Assembly (NCBI RefSeq): GCF_029168945.1
Contig: NC_083602.1
Span: 26,399,323-26,463,322 of the forward strand
From: Cannabis sativa
Taxonomy: Eukaryota > Streptophyta > Magnoliopsida > Rosales > Cannabaceae
Length of the DNA: 64,000 bases
Reading direction: 5' to 3'
Numbering within the stretch: the first letter of the stretch is position 1; each line of letters opens with the position of its first letter. Below are positions 46,616-58,718 of this stretch, in pieces. Under the pieces are notes generated by a model. The model made no database searches and was not told where the DNA came from. It saw only the letters and a program-made list of their open reading frames with translations. The position numbers were made by a program, and so were the translations under genes.

Positions 46616-48524
46616 TGTTGGGTTTTATGCCCTAAATAAAACTCTTTACAATCTGATTAGTTATCAATAAAAGAAATTAGAAGTGATTGATGTTTGCATG
46701 AATTTTACATGCTAATGGTTTAATATGTTTAATATGTTTATGACATTCATAGACACAAAATCAGTTAAATCCAGATCATATGTTTATTCACAATTACAGT
46801 ATCGTCAACACAGTGGAATGTGATTGTGATCATATGAATCAAAAGTTTTGGTCCCTGTTTCATCAGTGTTATTGGATTTACACTAATGTGATAATCAGCG
46901 ATGATGTGTACTTACACTTGGAGTAAGTGTTATGTTCTTTCCAGGACATTAGTAAAGTATACTAGTTTCGAATGTATGGAGTATACATTGGACTGGACCG
47001 ATATTGCAACTAAGTTAAGATATTACAAACTTACCGTTATACATATCTTTCCAAGTCAATATCAGTAGTTGATCTTAAGATTAAAAGAATCTAAATCCTG
47101 ATATGCTTAGGCTCAACTCAGGAGTGCTATTCATGTTCTTAGATTTATTAGTTAAGCCTACTTTCGGGTCAGGGTGATACGTATATTTCGAGAACATGAT
47201 AGTATGATTGAGTGGGAGTGCTGAACATAAATATGGAATCTATAGCTTCTACTGGTGTATAGAAGTTAAGTGATGATTCCCTTCGAGCTTAGCAAATAGA
47301 AGTAAATGGATGAGCTCTTGTTTAACTGACTAATTATTAGATCACTAAACACCATTTACAGGTAGCTAAGTGTTTTAAGGGGCAAAATACATTGAGGGGT
47401 GAGAACGGTAAAGAAATCCCATCTCGATGTAAATCATCTATATAGAGGATCTTTAAATCACAATAAGATTATAACAGTGGTTAAATGAGATAGTATATTG
47501 GTATCGTGAAACATACAATATGCTCTATATAAGTCTGAGAGTGCAATTCTAAGTTCTAAGAGTGGATTCAACGAAGAATTAATAAGTAGGAATTTACTTG
47601 GTAAATTTGGTTCACTTATTGGAAGCTCAGCATATAGATCCATGGTCCCCATTCTAGTTGAGAACATTCTGCTTGTAAGACTCATTAATTGATTCGTCAT
47701 TGGTCAATTATAATTCTAAAGTTAGACTATGTCTAATTTTATGAATTTTCACTAATTAGGGGTGAAATTGTAAGGAAAAGAGTTTTCTAGGTTTATTTAT
47801 TTATTAATAGACTTTTTATGTCTAATTAATAATTAAATTAAATGACAATATTATTTAATAATCTATTTTAGTTATTAAATAATTAGTTTTGGCATTTAAA
47901 AGGTTAGAATTGGAAAAGTGGCATTTTTGAGAAAATAGAGATAAAATTTGATAAAATTGCAAAATTAAGTGAGGCCCAATAACACCATATGGCCGGCCAC
48001 TTAATATGATTTTTCAAATTATTATTTTCATTATTTTAATGTCAAATAATTCTAAACCTAGACCTAGTAGTTGCCTATAAATAGAAAGTGATGGCTCATT
48101 CACAACACATGCTTTCATAAGCCTTTCTGACAGAAATTTCTCTCTTCAGAAAACTGAGCCTTCCTCACTCTCTACCTTGGCCGAAATCTCTCTCTCTCTT
48201 TTCCCTTCATCTTTTTCATGACCCTAGTGAAAGAGTAAGTGCCCACACACAGCAAGCAGTAACTCAATCATAGATTGGAAGACTGTGAAGGATCAAAGCT
48301 TGAAGAAGAAGGAGATTCGGCCTCAGATCTTGATTATACTCTGCTACAGAAAGGAATCAAGGGTTAGAGATCTGAGTGGAAGGAGACATTAATTCCGCTG
48401 CATCAATGTAAGGTTTTCTTAACTTTATATGTGTTTATTTTATCGTTTTAGAAAGTTCATATTTAGGATGTTAATAAACATACTTGTGAGTAGATCTAAG
48501 ATCCTGGTAAAATAATTCCCAACA
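46616..48524 (+). mobile_element. Solo LTR of the TGTTGGGTTTTATG family
   Basis: 1909 bp from TGTTGGGT to CCCAACA, with AAGAC at 46611-46615 and again at 48525-48529. The family U3, TATA box (about 48075) and leader are present. It is diverged from the 3536 element. No interior remains, so LTR-LTR recombination has removed it. It splits exon-like sequence that continues at 48530. Confidence 0.93.
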
Positions 48525-48785
48525 AAGACAACCCTCTTCTCATGATGAAGATTCAGCACTGCCAAAGAAAAAAGTCAAAATCCTCTTCTTCCCAAAAGGA
48601 CCACATCCATGGTTTTGAGGTGTGTGTGTGAAAAATTTATAATACTTGATTTTTCTCTATAATGTAGTTGGAAGATTTGGTTTGTTATAAATATTGTAAC
48701 TTTTAATGGTTATGTTTCAGAACTGGTGTTCATCCCCATTGGCTTCACAAACGACACCTTCAATATGCGGAGGCAGTCTGGGTGA
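48525..48785 (+). pseudogene. Continuation of the split gene fragment
   Basis: After the AAGAC duplicate the exon-like text continues with SSHDEDSALPKKKVKIL-like and FFPKGPHPW-like sequence, up to a GTGTGTG donor-like site near 48620. A second exon-like piece follows at 48721 (acceptor TTTCAG). Joining across the solo LTR restores coding-like sequence. Gene identity not recognised. Confidence 0.35.
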
Positions 48786-50820
48786 GAATGGGTTTAAACC
48801 GTATTTCTATTTTGGTTTCGGTTTAATATTTTGTTTATTAATTTCATTTATGTTCTAATTGATTACGGGACACACTGAAGTAGAAAAAAAAGAGTAAATT
48901 CTGAGAAAATGCATGATCATAATATATTGTGGTGTTCTTTAGTCTATTTTGTGGTGTTCTTTTAAGGTATATCAAGGTACTTAATTTTTTGGTGTACTTG
49001 ATCTCTCTATCGACATTTTTGTAAGAGGAATTCTGTTCAAGTATAGCCTTTGGGTTATCGAACTAACTCGGGTTCATTACTACGAGGTATGGTTTTGAGG
49101 TGCTAAAGAGGATCGTAATATCATAGTCTATGGTGGAAGTATAATTATTATTGTGAAGTAAAAGCATTTTTGGCTGTAATACGTACACCTAATTTTCAAC
49201 TCATAATAGATGTCATTTTTATTTATTGGTGATTTGGTAAATAAAGATTACATGTGTAATACTAATTTGTATGTATTACATCTTCTTCATGACTAAAATC
49301 CCATTCAAAGAATTTAGGATTGTTCTGCTTTCTTTAGTTACTCTAGGTTTAAAAGGTACTTAATTTTATGGTGTTCTTTAGTCTATTTTTGCATCATGTG
49401 ATATGTCCTGTATTTTTACTCTAACTTTAAAAGGTACTTAATTTTGTAGTGTTCTTTAGTCTATTTTGTAGTGTTCTTTTAAGGTATATCTGAAACAATC
49501 TTGATATACTTGAAAATCTTGAGACTAAATTTTATATTATGATTTTCATGAAGGAGAAAGCAAGACTTGGAGAGTAACAGTGGAGGTGGAGCTCTGCCAC
49601 ATCCCAAGAGTAAGGCATTATTTTTTCTTATCCCACTAAATTTCTAAGTTTGGTTCGCCTTGTAATTTAGTTAACAATTTTATTTTTGAAAGAATTTCAA
49701 CTGTTCTAAATAATTGTTTGAAGATTTCAACTAAGAATTTTTTTTAAGGGTTTTATAATTGTTTGAAAGTAATGGCTCCGATATGATCAGGTATGAAATT
49801 AAGCTCATATTATTTGGTTTTGCCTATATATGGAGAGTAAATTCTTCACTCTTTCTATTGATTTGGTACTCATCGAAAGGGAAAGCTCTTTATTAGCATT
49901 TCTTCAATAGTAGGATGCACCTATTTATGTTAACATTTTTTATGCTTAACAAAATACTATTGGATAATCAACACTTAAACTTTTTGAAAATAAGGTTCGA
50001 TTTATTGTTGGTGTTGTGAAAGGAGAGATAGATATGAGCAGCTGTTTGTTCGCTAGAAGAAATTACCTAGAGACTTCTCAATTTATAGGTACCATTTTCT
50101 TATAGCTTTGGATATATCTTCTGTTTCCCATTACATGGTCTGATTGTTGGTTTGCCCTTGTTAGTTATTCAATATATACAATTAAAATTATCATACTAAT
50201 GTTATCTCATTGTACTTCTAACTAGCAGGCACACATTCAATTTCAAACTTTTACCTAAATTTGCTGGAAGTTTTGGTTTAACTTAGTATTCTGCTCAATT
50301 CAAGGTATACTTTTCTCTTTTGTTCTTTTCAAATTTTATGACTTATCAGTTCTCTTTCTACATATGACTGTCCAAAATTTATGAGCTTTATATCATTTAA
50401 ATTTATATATAATGTATATGGTTTATAATACAAGACTGGCTTTTATTTCTGTCACCACTGATCCTATGCTTCAAAGCCTCGTTGTCATATATTAGGTCCC
50501 CTTATTATTTGAAGTATTCATGTGATTAATTATCCACTAAGTATAAAAATTGGTGACTTCTGTTTTTGAATTCATTAGCTTATGGCTATCATTGTTCTTA
50601 TATCTCCCTCCCTATTGATGTTTATTTGACTCATTGATGAATTAGAATAAGATAATATAATTACTTTGCTCGATTAGACTTATTTATTTATTGAGATACC
50701 AACATGTAGGTGCGCTCCCATATTTTTCAAGTGCTCTTAAGATAAACTTGGTGCTTTTTAAATCCAAAAAACAGAGGATTTGTTTTTTTTTATCCTTTAA
50801 ATCATTTAAAGTTTTTGTTT
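48786..50820. repeat. Non-coding region with a repeated 'ggtgttctttagtctatttt' phrase
   Basis: The phrase or close variants occur near 48930, 48955, 49367, 49446 and 49468, often followed by 'aaggtatatc' and preceded by 'aaggtacttaattttnt'. The rest looks like introns. No protein recognised apart from weak exon-like text at 49560-49610. Confidence 0.45.
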
Positions 50821-50824
50821 TAGC

Positions 50825-51482
50825 CTCAGTGTGTTCAATGCTGCAATTGTAGTCACTGTTCAAAAACTTGCAACCGGAGCTCAACTGTGTTTGGCGCCAA
50901 AAGCTGGATTGCTCCCCCGTATCGATGATAATGGCGTTATTGTCCCAAGACCTGTTCCCTGGAGTTATTACCAAAATTCTGTCTCATCTAGCTGTAAGCT
51001 TGTTTTTCCAAACTGCTATGTATTTTGTGAGAAACAAGCTACCTAAAAACCATTTGTATGGCCCATGGCTTCCAATTTCGTAGTTGTCTTATAAGAATTT
51101 TTGTTAGATTCTTTTGCTTGGTGGGATTGGAAAAGGTGGGAGAAGGAGATTGATTGGATGGCTCTTCAGGGTATCAACTTACCTCTTACAGGGTAAGAGG
51201 CTATTTGGCAGAAAGTTTTTCAAGTTTTTGGAACTGAACCAAGTCTCATTTTTTCTTCACAAAACTTACATTCAAAATCAATGCACTGCCAGAACTGTAC
51301 TTAGTTGTTGTTGATATTTAATTCTTAAATTAAATTTCATTAGTGCCCCTACACTGATACTCTTTTTTGATGTTTTACACTTTTCTTATACAGAAATTTC
51401 ATATGAGCAGTAAGGATTTGGATTATTTCTTTGGAGGCCCTACATTCCTAGCATGGTCTCGTATGGGAAATTTTCATGGGTG
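50825..51482 (+). pseudogene. Alpha-N-acetylglucosaminidase (NAGLU) fragment
   Basis: Three separated blocks match plant NAGLU in order. About 50850-50995 gives a SKT-like stretch then KAGLLPRIDDNGVIVPRPVP and WSYYQN. About 51110-51230 gives [20 protein letters not shown] then GINLPL and EAIWQKVFQ. About 51395-51480 gives DLDYFFGGPTFLAWSRMGNF. The intact protein is a lysosomal/vacuolar glycosidase of about 800 residues. Here the Gln of TGQEAIW is a stop (TAA) and the AF before TG is deleted, so it is dead. Flanking ends look like true introns, so genomic DNA was copied, as Helitrons do. Confidence 0.8.
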
Positions 51483-52278
51483 AGTTAACGAGTAGTTGAA
51501 CTAAGTGAACTCATTTATAATTTATGATATAGCGAGTATATAATAATGTGTATATTTTTTCTTTAATATTCTTATTATTTTTTTATAGTATTATTTGGAT
51601 TAGATTACTTTAGTAAGAAAAAAAAAACTTTCCCTGAGAATAAGTCATCGAATAATGAATCTTATCTTAATCATCATAAAAATAATATTAATAATTATTT
51701 TGACAGAATCATAGGTTGTTTATCCAAAAAACTATGGAGAAAACATGGAGCATTCAGTTGTATGTAGATTCAAAACGAACAATGAGTCCAAAGTACAATC
51801 AATTCACCATTCAAGCAGTTGAGCCGATGGAAGATTAGGAAGAAGTTTTACTATACTCTTTTAAGTTTTTCTAATAATATTCTATATTAAGACTTTAGTT
51901 AATAATTTATTTTTTCTATTTTAAGATTGTACATTTTTTAAAATTTTTGTTAAATAATGTTTACTTTAAATTTTGCAAAACACATATATTGTTTCTCTAA
52001 ATTTTCTATAAGTAAATAATAAATATTGTTTTCATATATTATTATGACTTATATGTACACAATTATATTTTACTAACCAAATATAAAAACACAACTATTA
52101 CTCTAATAAAACAATCATTCACATAATCATTAACTAATTTAAATAAAAATAAATAACTAAACTTTAAATAAAATTAATATTTACGTGTCTCGGAACGTAA
52201 CTTCTACTTATTATTTTTTAAGAATATGAGTTGGAAGAAAAAAGTATAAAAAACTTAGTAATTAAAAATATAAATTTT
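51483..52278. other. AT-rich region without recognised feature
   Basis: A few exon-like bases near 51710-51840 but no identifiable protein. Confidence 0.4.
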
Positions 52279-52328
52279 ACATAAAATAAAAATTATTTTT
52301 TTTTTTTTGAAGGAAAATGGTAACTTTA

Positions 52329-53192
52329 TTAATAAGAAGATTCAGCCATTACAATAGAAAGAAAATCAGCAGGAACATCATCCTCACTAAAAATACGATC
52401 TGGATACAAACAAGAGCTACGAGCAAGACAATGTGCAGCTTTGTTTACAGAACGTTTAACAAAATTAATCGAGACTAACGACAAATCGGCCAAAAGAGAA
52501 CGACAAACCGCCACCTGAAGGCCAAAAGGAGAAGGTATCTCCACCGTGCTTTGGATTGCCTGAACAACAACCAAAGAATCGGTTTCAATTTCAACCGGTC
52601 CCCAATGTTTCCTCTTTATCCAACTCAAGGCCTCCTTAACCCCTACCAATTCAGCCATAGCCGAATCCACACACCCTACCCGTAAAACTGTGAAGCCTTC
52701 AATGAATCGACCCTGAGAATCCCGGGCCACCCCTGCCGCTCCAAATCGACCATCACTTGCAAAGATTGCACCATCGACATTAACCTTAATCTTTCCCATA
52801 GCTGGTTTCACCCAATGCTCTAAGTCCACTCTTGAACCCGTAGGAACAAGTAAAGACCCCATTCTCCTTTCTTGAGCATGTCTCCATTGATTAAGGACTA
52901 CTCTTGCCAATAGAATAACCTCCGCCGCTGACATTGATTTGTCGCGCCAAACCACCTCATTTCGGGCATACCAAATCGCCCAAAGAACCATGAGCAACTC
53001 TTCCTGGGCCGTGGATGAGTGTTGTAGCAGAATATGGCTAAACCAATCCCAAAAAGACTCCATAGGCGTATGACTCAAATTTAGAACTGAAAGATGCCAA
53101 CAAGACCGTGCAAAAGAACATTGCACCAACAAATGGTAAATGGTCTCAGGCACCTGGTTACACATAGGACAAACTTGGACAAACTTGGACAA
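52329..53192 (-). CDS. LINE ORF2 C-terminus: zinc-binding region and RNase H
   Basis: An open frame of about 287 codons. It starts inside the reverse-transcriptase zinc region (CPMC..VPETIYHLLVQC), then a linker, then an RNase H domain with VNVDGA, AELVGVKEAL, ETDSLVVVQA and NKAAHCLAR. This is the plant RVT_3 family, where the first Asp, the Glu and the middle Asp form the active site. It is truncated at the N-terminus by the insertion itself and has no own start codon of meaning. The frame is undamaged, so the insertion is young. It is not a host gene. Confidence 0.85.
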   Translation of the reverse strand: MSKFVQVCPMCNQVPETIYHLLVQCSFARSCWHLSVLNLSHTPMESFWDWFSHILLQHSSTAQEELLMVLWAIWYARNEVVWRDKSMSAAEVILLARVVLNQWRHAQERRMGSLLVPTGSRVDLEHWVKPAMGKIKVNVDGAIFASDGRFGAAGVARDSQGRFIEGFTVLRVGCVDSAMAELVGVKEALSWIKRKHWGPVEIETDSLVVVQAIQSTVEIPSPFGLQVAVCRSLLADLSLVSINFVKRSVNKAAHCLARSSCLYPDRIFSEDDVPADFLSIVMAESSY

Positions 53193-53199
53193 ACTTGGT
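53167..53199. repeat. Three 10-bp repeats at the LINE 5' junction
   Basis: AAACTTGGAC is repeated three times directly at the truncation point. It may come from slippage during end joining. Confidence 0.85.
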
Positions 53200-53221
53200 T
53201 ACACATAAAATAAAAATTATT

Positions 53222-53420
53222 AAAATGGGGTGTTTTATAAACTTTTGGGGTGTAAATAATTTTTTTTTTTTTTCAATTCCTCTTCTTTGTCCTTTCTCTA
53301 ATTTACGTTTTTGCCAAAATGTCCATCTCACCTTTTTCTTTTCCTTATGTTCTAGTTCTACCATCTCCTTATTTATAGTCTTTTTTTTTTTCTTTTTTTT
53401 TCTACTCATTTAACATTTAA
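53222..53420. other. Short spacer
   Basis: Poly(T)-rich, no feature. Confidence 0.4.
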
Positions 53421-53658
53421 AGGCTCGTTTGTAACGTCGTATTAGATCGCATTGTATTGTATTATATTGAATTAGATTATAAATCATATTTTTATATAAT
53501 AATATGTTAAATTTTAGTTTATACTAAAATATTATATATTTAGGTGCCCATAAAAATTAATACCACATATAATTTTACATAAAAATATTGAATAAAATAT
53601 AATTTAATATAATATTATACAATACAATACGGTGTAATATGGCGTACCAAACGAACCC
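53421..53658. mobile_element. Tourist-like MITE
   Basis: 238 bp. Left end AGGCTCGTTTG and right end (minus strand) GGGTTCGTTTGGTACG form inverted repeats that extend through 'attgtattgtat'. TAA lies on both sides, as in PIF/Harbinger insertions. No coding capacity. Confidence 0.8.
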
Positions 53659-55101
53659 TAATAGAAATATGAGTAGTGATAGTGAGTGGAGAGATACTTG
53701 ACAAAATTACATTACACACCTCTTTTACATTTATGCTTTTAATTTTTATCTACTCTTTCAAAATTTATTATATTTATCTTCTTTTTTTTTAATTATTTTT
53801 TTAATTTTATTCCTATTATCTCACGATAGTCTCTATATTTCTTTAACCAAAATTTTGTTTCAACTTTCTCATAAACCTACACATTCATCTCCAAAGAACA
53901 CAATCTATTATGTTTAAAATTATATCTTGGTTATGTGAGTGTGTGAGTGTAATTTGGATACAATATTTATAAAAAATTTATATTTGAAGTAAAATTTATT
54001 TAGATGTAAACTTAATTAATGTAAAAAAAAAATGTATTTTCAACTTCTCATTTTCCTCACCTTTTACTAACTTTTTACATTTTTTTTGAAATAATTACAT
54101 AAGACACTATTTTTTGTAAAAAAAAAAATACAATTTTACGTTTAAAGAATTGTTTTTTACATTTTTACTGTTTTCCATATAAATAACACGAAAACAACAA
54201 GAAAACTACATAACAGTTACATGAAAATATCATCTAAATAACATCAAAACAACAACAAAAAATAACATACATATAATAAAAAATCAACAACAAATTAACA
54301 AGAGTACAACATAAAAAGACTGTATTTTCTGTAAATAAAATTAAAAAAATCGTAAAAATATTTCGTGAAACCGTATTTTTGTAATATTTTTTTGTTATTT
54401 TTATGTATTTGTAAAATAATCTTTTTTTTATTATTTTTATTAGATTTAATACGGTTTATAAAAAAATTATTTATATAATATTTTTTTGTTCAACATAAAC
54501 TGGCATTAGGCGTGGTCGGTCGATCGTTGGTGGTGAGGTGCCTGGTTGGTATATTCTGGATAGGAAGGTTTTCGACGACTATAAGAGAGAATAACATATT
54601 TTTTGAACAAAAGACATCAATAGTGGTATTACGCTTGATTTTTTCTTTTTTCCAATTATAGTGTAACATGAAGCACTATTTGAAATTGGCAGTGGCACTA
54701 TTTGCCACTATCATATACTATAAATAAAATTATTGAAATAAATTTTAAAATAAAATTTACATAACACAATTCAACTGTTCACTTGGATATGTGAGAACAT
54801 TTCAAATAATAATAAGAGGAAAAACGTCTCCATTGATAAATTAGTAAGTTGAAAAAAAAAAACAACAGATGATACCTTGCATTTATCACTAGAGATAAGT
54901 TGCTAAGACATAAAGCTAGTAGCTAGTTTAGGGTATAGCCAGGTGAAGTGCTCCCCAAGTTAATGACTTACAAAATTAGAGATAAGTTTTCACACATCAC
55001 TGGATGGCTAAGAACCAAAAAAACACCCTCAAGTAAAATACTCGTCTCCATGCACAAACATTAAAGTGAACTTCAGAAAAAGCAAATTAGTCTCCAATCT
55101 C
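53659..55101. other. Non-coding region downstream of DAWDLE
   Basis: AT-rich, includes the 3' UTR of the minus-strand gene (extent unclear). A GC-richer patch at 54490-54560 ('ggtcggtcgatcgttgg') is unexplained. Confidence 0.4.
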
Positions 55102-58100
55102 TCATTGGGCTGAGTTCTCATGCAATAGCACATACTCTCGGCTGCAAATGTAGAACAGATAAAAAAATGTATAAATAACTGCAGGTCAGTAACAATAACT
55201 AGTGCAGCAACCAAATCAGATCAGCCGAAATCGCAGAGGAAACTATGACACCAGAACAAATGGGCTTAATAATCAAAAGGCAAGTTCTTCTTAAGGAAAC
55301 ATCTGATCACTATAGGTAAAGGCAAAAATTCCTGGCTTACCTACTGTTGCCAAACTTAATAGTATCTTTTTCGTGAAGCTCATAATAACGTTCAGATTCA
55401 ATGGCAACATCCTGTGTTAGCACCCAAAAATAGAAGGTTAGAACCAGTGCAGAACGCAAAATTTATTCCGTACAATGCAAACAAATGAGCAAAAATATTA
55501 CAACTAAATATAGACATAAAGTAAGTGAGCAACTTACATTGAGAAAAGTTTTGTTTGTACTTCCAAGATCCATTACATAAGGCCTGCATAACAGAAGTTA
55601 GATATAACACTCGTAATATTCATTTCTGATTACTGGAAACAAGGACAAGTCAAAACCAGCTTACTTTACTTGCTTTGTTAGAGTACCATCAGGTTTCTCC
55701 TTCTCTACTTGCCTGGCAAGTAGTTACAAAAATGAGAATAATAATTTCCAACATAAATCAACAACAAAACTGTGTACTACAAACGTACCGAAATTGTATA
55801 ACAGCATGTTGCTTGCTGCAGGATGGGTGGTCAGTAGGAACATCTGCCACCCTTCTTTCTCTCCCAAAAAGGTAGCAGCTTTGACGGTGTATGTACAAGG
55901 GTTCTGAGAATAAAATGTTCCTTATTAAAATATACAGCAAGCAAATGACAAGCATGAAGACATATTGTAGGCAATGATGAACCAAAGGAAACAACAATCA
56001 CAGAAAGAAAGTGGTCGTAGATTCCACGTAGAAAGCCCATTGAAGGGATGAACGCTTCACAAGTGAAACACTAACTAGGAGATATTTGGAAGGATTAAAA
56101 TGCCTAAAACTTGCCATTGAGAGCTTCACCATTCTTGAAAACATAAAGCCGCCACCTTACATCAGGTTTCCTTGCGTCAGGGGGTTCATTGAACAACAAT
56201 GTTATACCTGACAGTAATGGCAATTAGATAGGTCAGTGTTTCCCCAATATTTATTTTTCTTTATCAAGGGTAAAAATGACAATGACACAAAGTGTAAGAC
56301 AAACATAATAAGACTTTACAGAGAAAATTTGAAGCCCATACTTATATAGAAACTAAAAAGAGGAAAAAAAGACTTTCCTCATCAAAATCCGAGCAAATAA
56401 TGCATAGCTCACCTCTGACTCTATTAGTTTCTGCGGCGAGCTTTCCTGAAAGCTCAAATGAAGGTTTCTCCTGGAAGTCAAAAATTTAGCTAGGAAAATG
56501 AGGAAGAAATTTCAATCCATAAATTTCAACCTACCCAAAAAGTAATACGAAGAATAGGAAACACAAAGAGCCTGTAACTACGCAACAATTTACCTTCTGT
56601 TTTGCTGCTAGCGCATCCTCAGCAATTTTCATTTTAGAGACGGAGTCATCTTCATTATCCCTGCCCAAGTAAGCAACATCAAATAAGAGGTTAAACCAAC
56701 AAAAAAAAAGAAAGGAAAAAAAAAAGCAAAGCCTAAAATTATAATCAAACGTGATGCACTGCACTCCACATGCTTTCAGACCGTCCAATAGCAACACCTG
56801 GATAAATTCCATTAATGACACCTCTCAAGGACCCCATTTAAAATATTTTTACCATACTACGATTTGCTACTTTTTATTTTGTGGTTTTGACGTATTTATT
56901 GGTTAATTAAATTATTATTACTGTTGCCATTGCTCGGTACTTAAATGAAGATTGCCACTTTAAAACAATGTCAAGATGTATGCTGCTCATTAATTACGAC
57001 ATGCTACTTCACCAGTCGAGCACCACTTCCAAACCACCAAAAAAAAGGTAACACTGTACACAAAAACAAAATTGAAATTCCTCCAAAAGTAATTCCACAC
57101 AAAATAAAACAAAATGCCCTATTGTATTAGATACAATTCCTGAATTGTTTTGTTCAGTCTAAGCATAAGAAGAAAATTCGAACTAAATTGCAATTCACCT
57201 TTCTTCAGATTCTTTTATAGTTGGCTCCTGAAACATAAATTCAAAAGAATAGTTAGGAAATTTTGGTAAGCATCAAGCCAAAATAAGTAACTAAAGTAAC
57301 CAATTCCATAAAAGACATCACAAAATGTACTGCACATATTAATAAGAAATTTAATATGCTGGAAGTACCAAATGAAGGGTATTTTTTTAGAAAGGTACCA
57401 AAAAGAAGGGTGTTAATATGACATTTTGCTAGCATTTGACTAATGCTTCAGAAACAACAAACTGAACCACCAATTGTAATTTGGCGAAATCTAGCATTTG
57501 AGATTTAAGAAGCTTCATTTTAAATTTCATTTACAAGTATGAGTAAGATAATGCCAATCAAAAGATTTAATACATATACATAAGAGCATCCATACTCCTA
57601 CCATTTTTATATTTTATGGTCAAACTTCACATTCACATAAAAGATTAAACTGAGAAGCCATATTATAGTCATCTCGTTGCCCATCAAATCAACAAGTCAA
57701 CATAACATCTAATAACACATAAGAATAATCCTATGCTATTTTCCACTTACATATCTAGCCATAGGTAGAAAAAAAATTGTGATTCAATAGTCTGTAGAAA
57801 ACTTCAACAAAAATATGACAATTTTTTAAAAAAGGGATATTTATTCTCTAAAAGGAATCTTTTGCCATACTATAAATAGCAACCAAAAAGGAATCTTTTG
57901 CCACACTAAAAATAATAAAAGGGTATGTGAAGGAGTTAATATCACCAAACACCTCATCACGAGCTCGAGTATCAGCAACTGGCTGAGGAGAGTGAGATTT
58001 GTTTTTGTTCCTGTGATGCCAACTAGATGGAGATGTAGAAATTCCATCTTTTGATTTTAAAGACTTGTGATCATTACCATCTCTCCTAGATCTTCTCTCT

Positions 58101-58699
58101 GTTCTCATGCTCTCAATATCTATATCTTGTCGTCTTTCCCCTGTAGCTCTATTACTTCCTCTACCATTTTTCCTCTCTTGGCTTCCCTCATTTACTTTCT
58201 CCCTTTCATGATTTTTGTTTTCGCCAGATGGTTGAGGTGAGTAAGATCTATGTCTACTCCTTTGGTTATGTTTCAAAGGAGAAGTAGCATTACCATGCCT
58301 TGATCTTAAAGGATTACTATCGAGGTCATCTCTATCTGACCATCTCTCCTTCCTCTCTCTCCCAGTTTCTTTTTCTTGACCCCTGTCCTTATGTGCACCC
58401 CTTTCACTTCCTCTACCATGATTTATTTCATGTCCTCTCTCATCACTTCCAGCTTGTGCTCTCCTCAACCTTTTCGTTCGTGGAGAAGGGGACCGTGATC
58501 GAGAACGAGGAAAAGGTGATATTGATCTTCCATGCTTAGGAGACTTAACATCACGTCGAGGTTTCTCTTTAATTGGAGAGCCACCCTTATGGGAGCTCCT
58601 ATGCCGTGTCGGTGATCTCTCCCTCCGTGATGGACTCCTCCTACGAGGAGGACTTCTACCCCTAATAGGAGATTCGGAATGGCGTATATTACGTCCCAT
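55102..58699 (-). CDS. DDL: DAWDLE/SNIP1-like FHA-domain protein
   Basis: Ten coding exons on the minus strand give 437 residues without a stop: 58699-57953, 57227-57199, 56660-56594, 56470-56413, 56207-56115, 55903-55789, 55712-55665, 55583-55538, 55411-55341, 55141-55102. Residues 1-250 are Arg/Ser/Asp-rich (RRRSPSRRERS). An FHA domain follows at about 320-425 with FGRERR (345-349), CSKQHAVIQFR, MDLGSTNKTFLN and the end KFGNSSREYVLLHENSAQ, all typical of DAWDLE. In Arabidopsis DAWDLE is a nuclear protein that binds DICER-LIKE1 and pri-miRNA and aids small-RNA formation. One intron (after 56115) has a GC donor (AATG|GCAAGT); the others are GT-AG. An acceptor at 58719-58720 indicates a further 5' UTR exon upstream. 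Confidence 0.96.
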
Positions 58700-58718
58700 A
58701 AGTAATGAACCTTGTTGC
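58700..58718 (-). other. 5' UTR part of the DAWDLE first coding exon
   Basis: TTTTCAG at 58719-58725 (minus strand) is followed by 19 untranslated bases and the ATG. The upstream non-coding exon was not located. Confidence 0.6.

Larger units (their letters stand above)
52279..53221 (-). mobile_element. 5'-truncated LINE with poly(A) and 19-bp target duplication
   Basis: Read on the minus strand, the 3' end has AATAAAG-type text followed by an A run (T run 52296-52308). The 19-base string ACATAAAATAAAAATTATT occurs at 52279-52297 and 53203-53221. This is the classic target-primed reverse-transcription signature. Only the terminal ~900 bases of ORF2 were inserted. Confidence 0.93.

Noticed and set aside
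52329..53192. Host RNase H gene
   Set aside because: It has a poly(A) tail, a 19-bp duplication and LINE-type zinc and RNase H domains, so it is a truncated LINE.
53158..53413. Lys-rich frame and its antisense near the LINE end
   Set aside because: Produced by T/A runs, with no conserved sequence.
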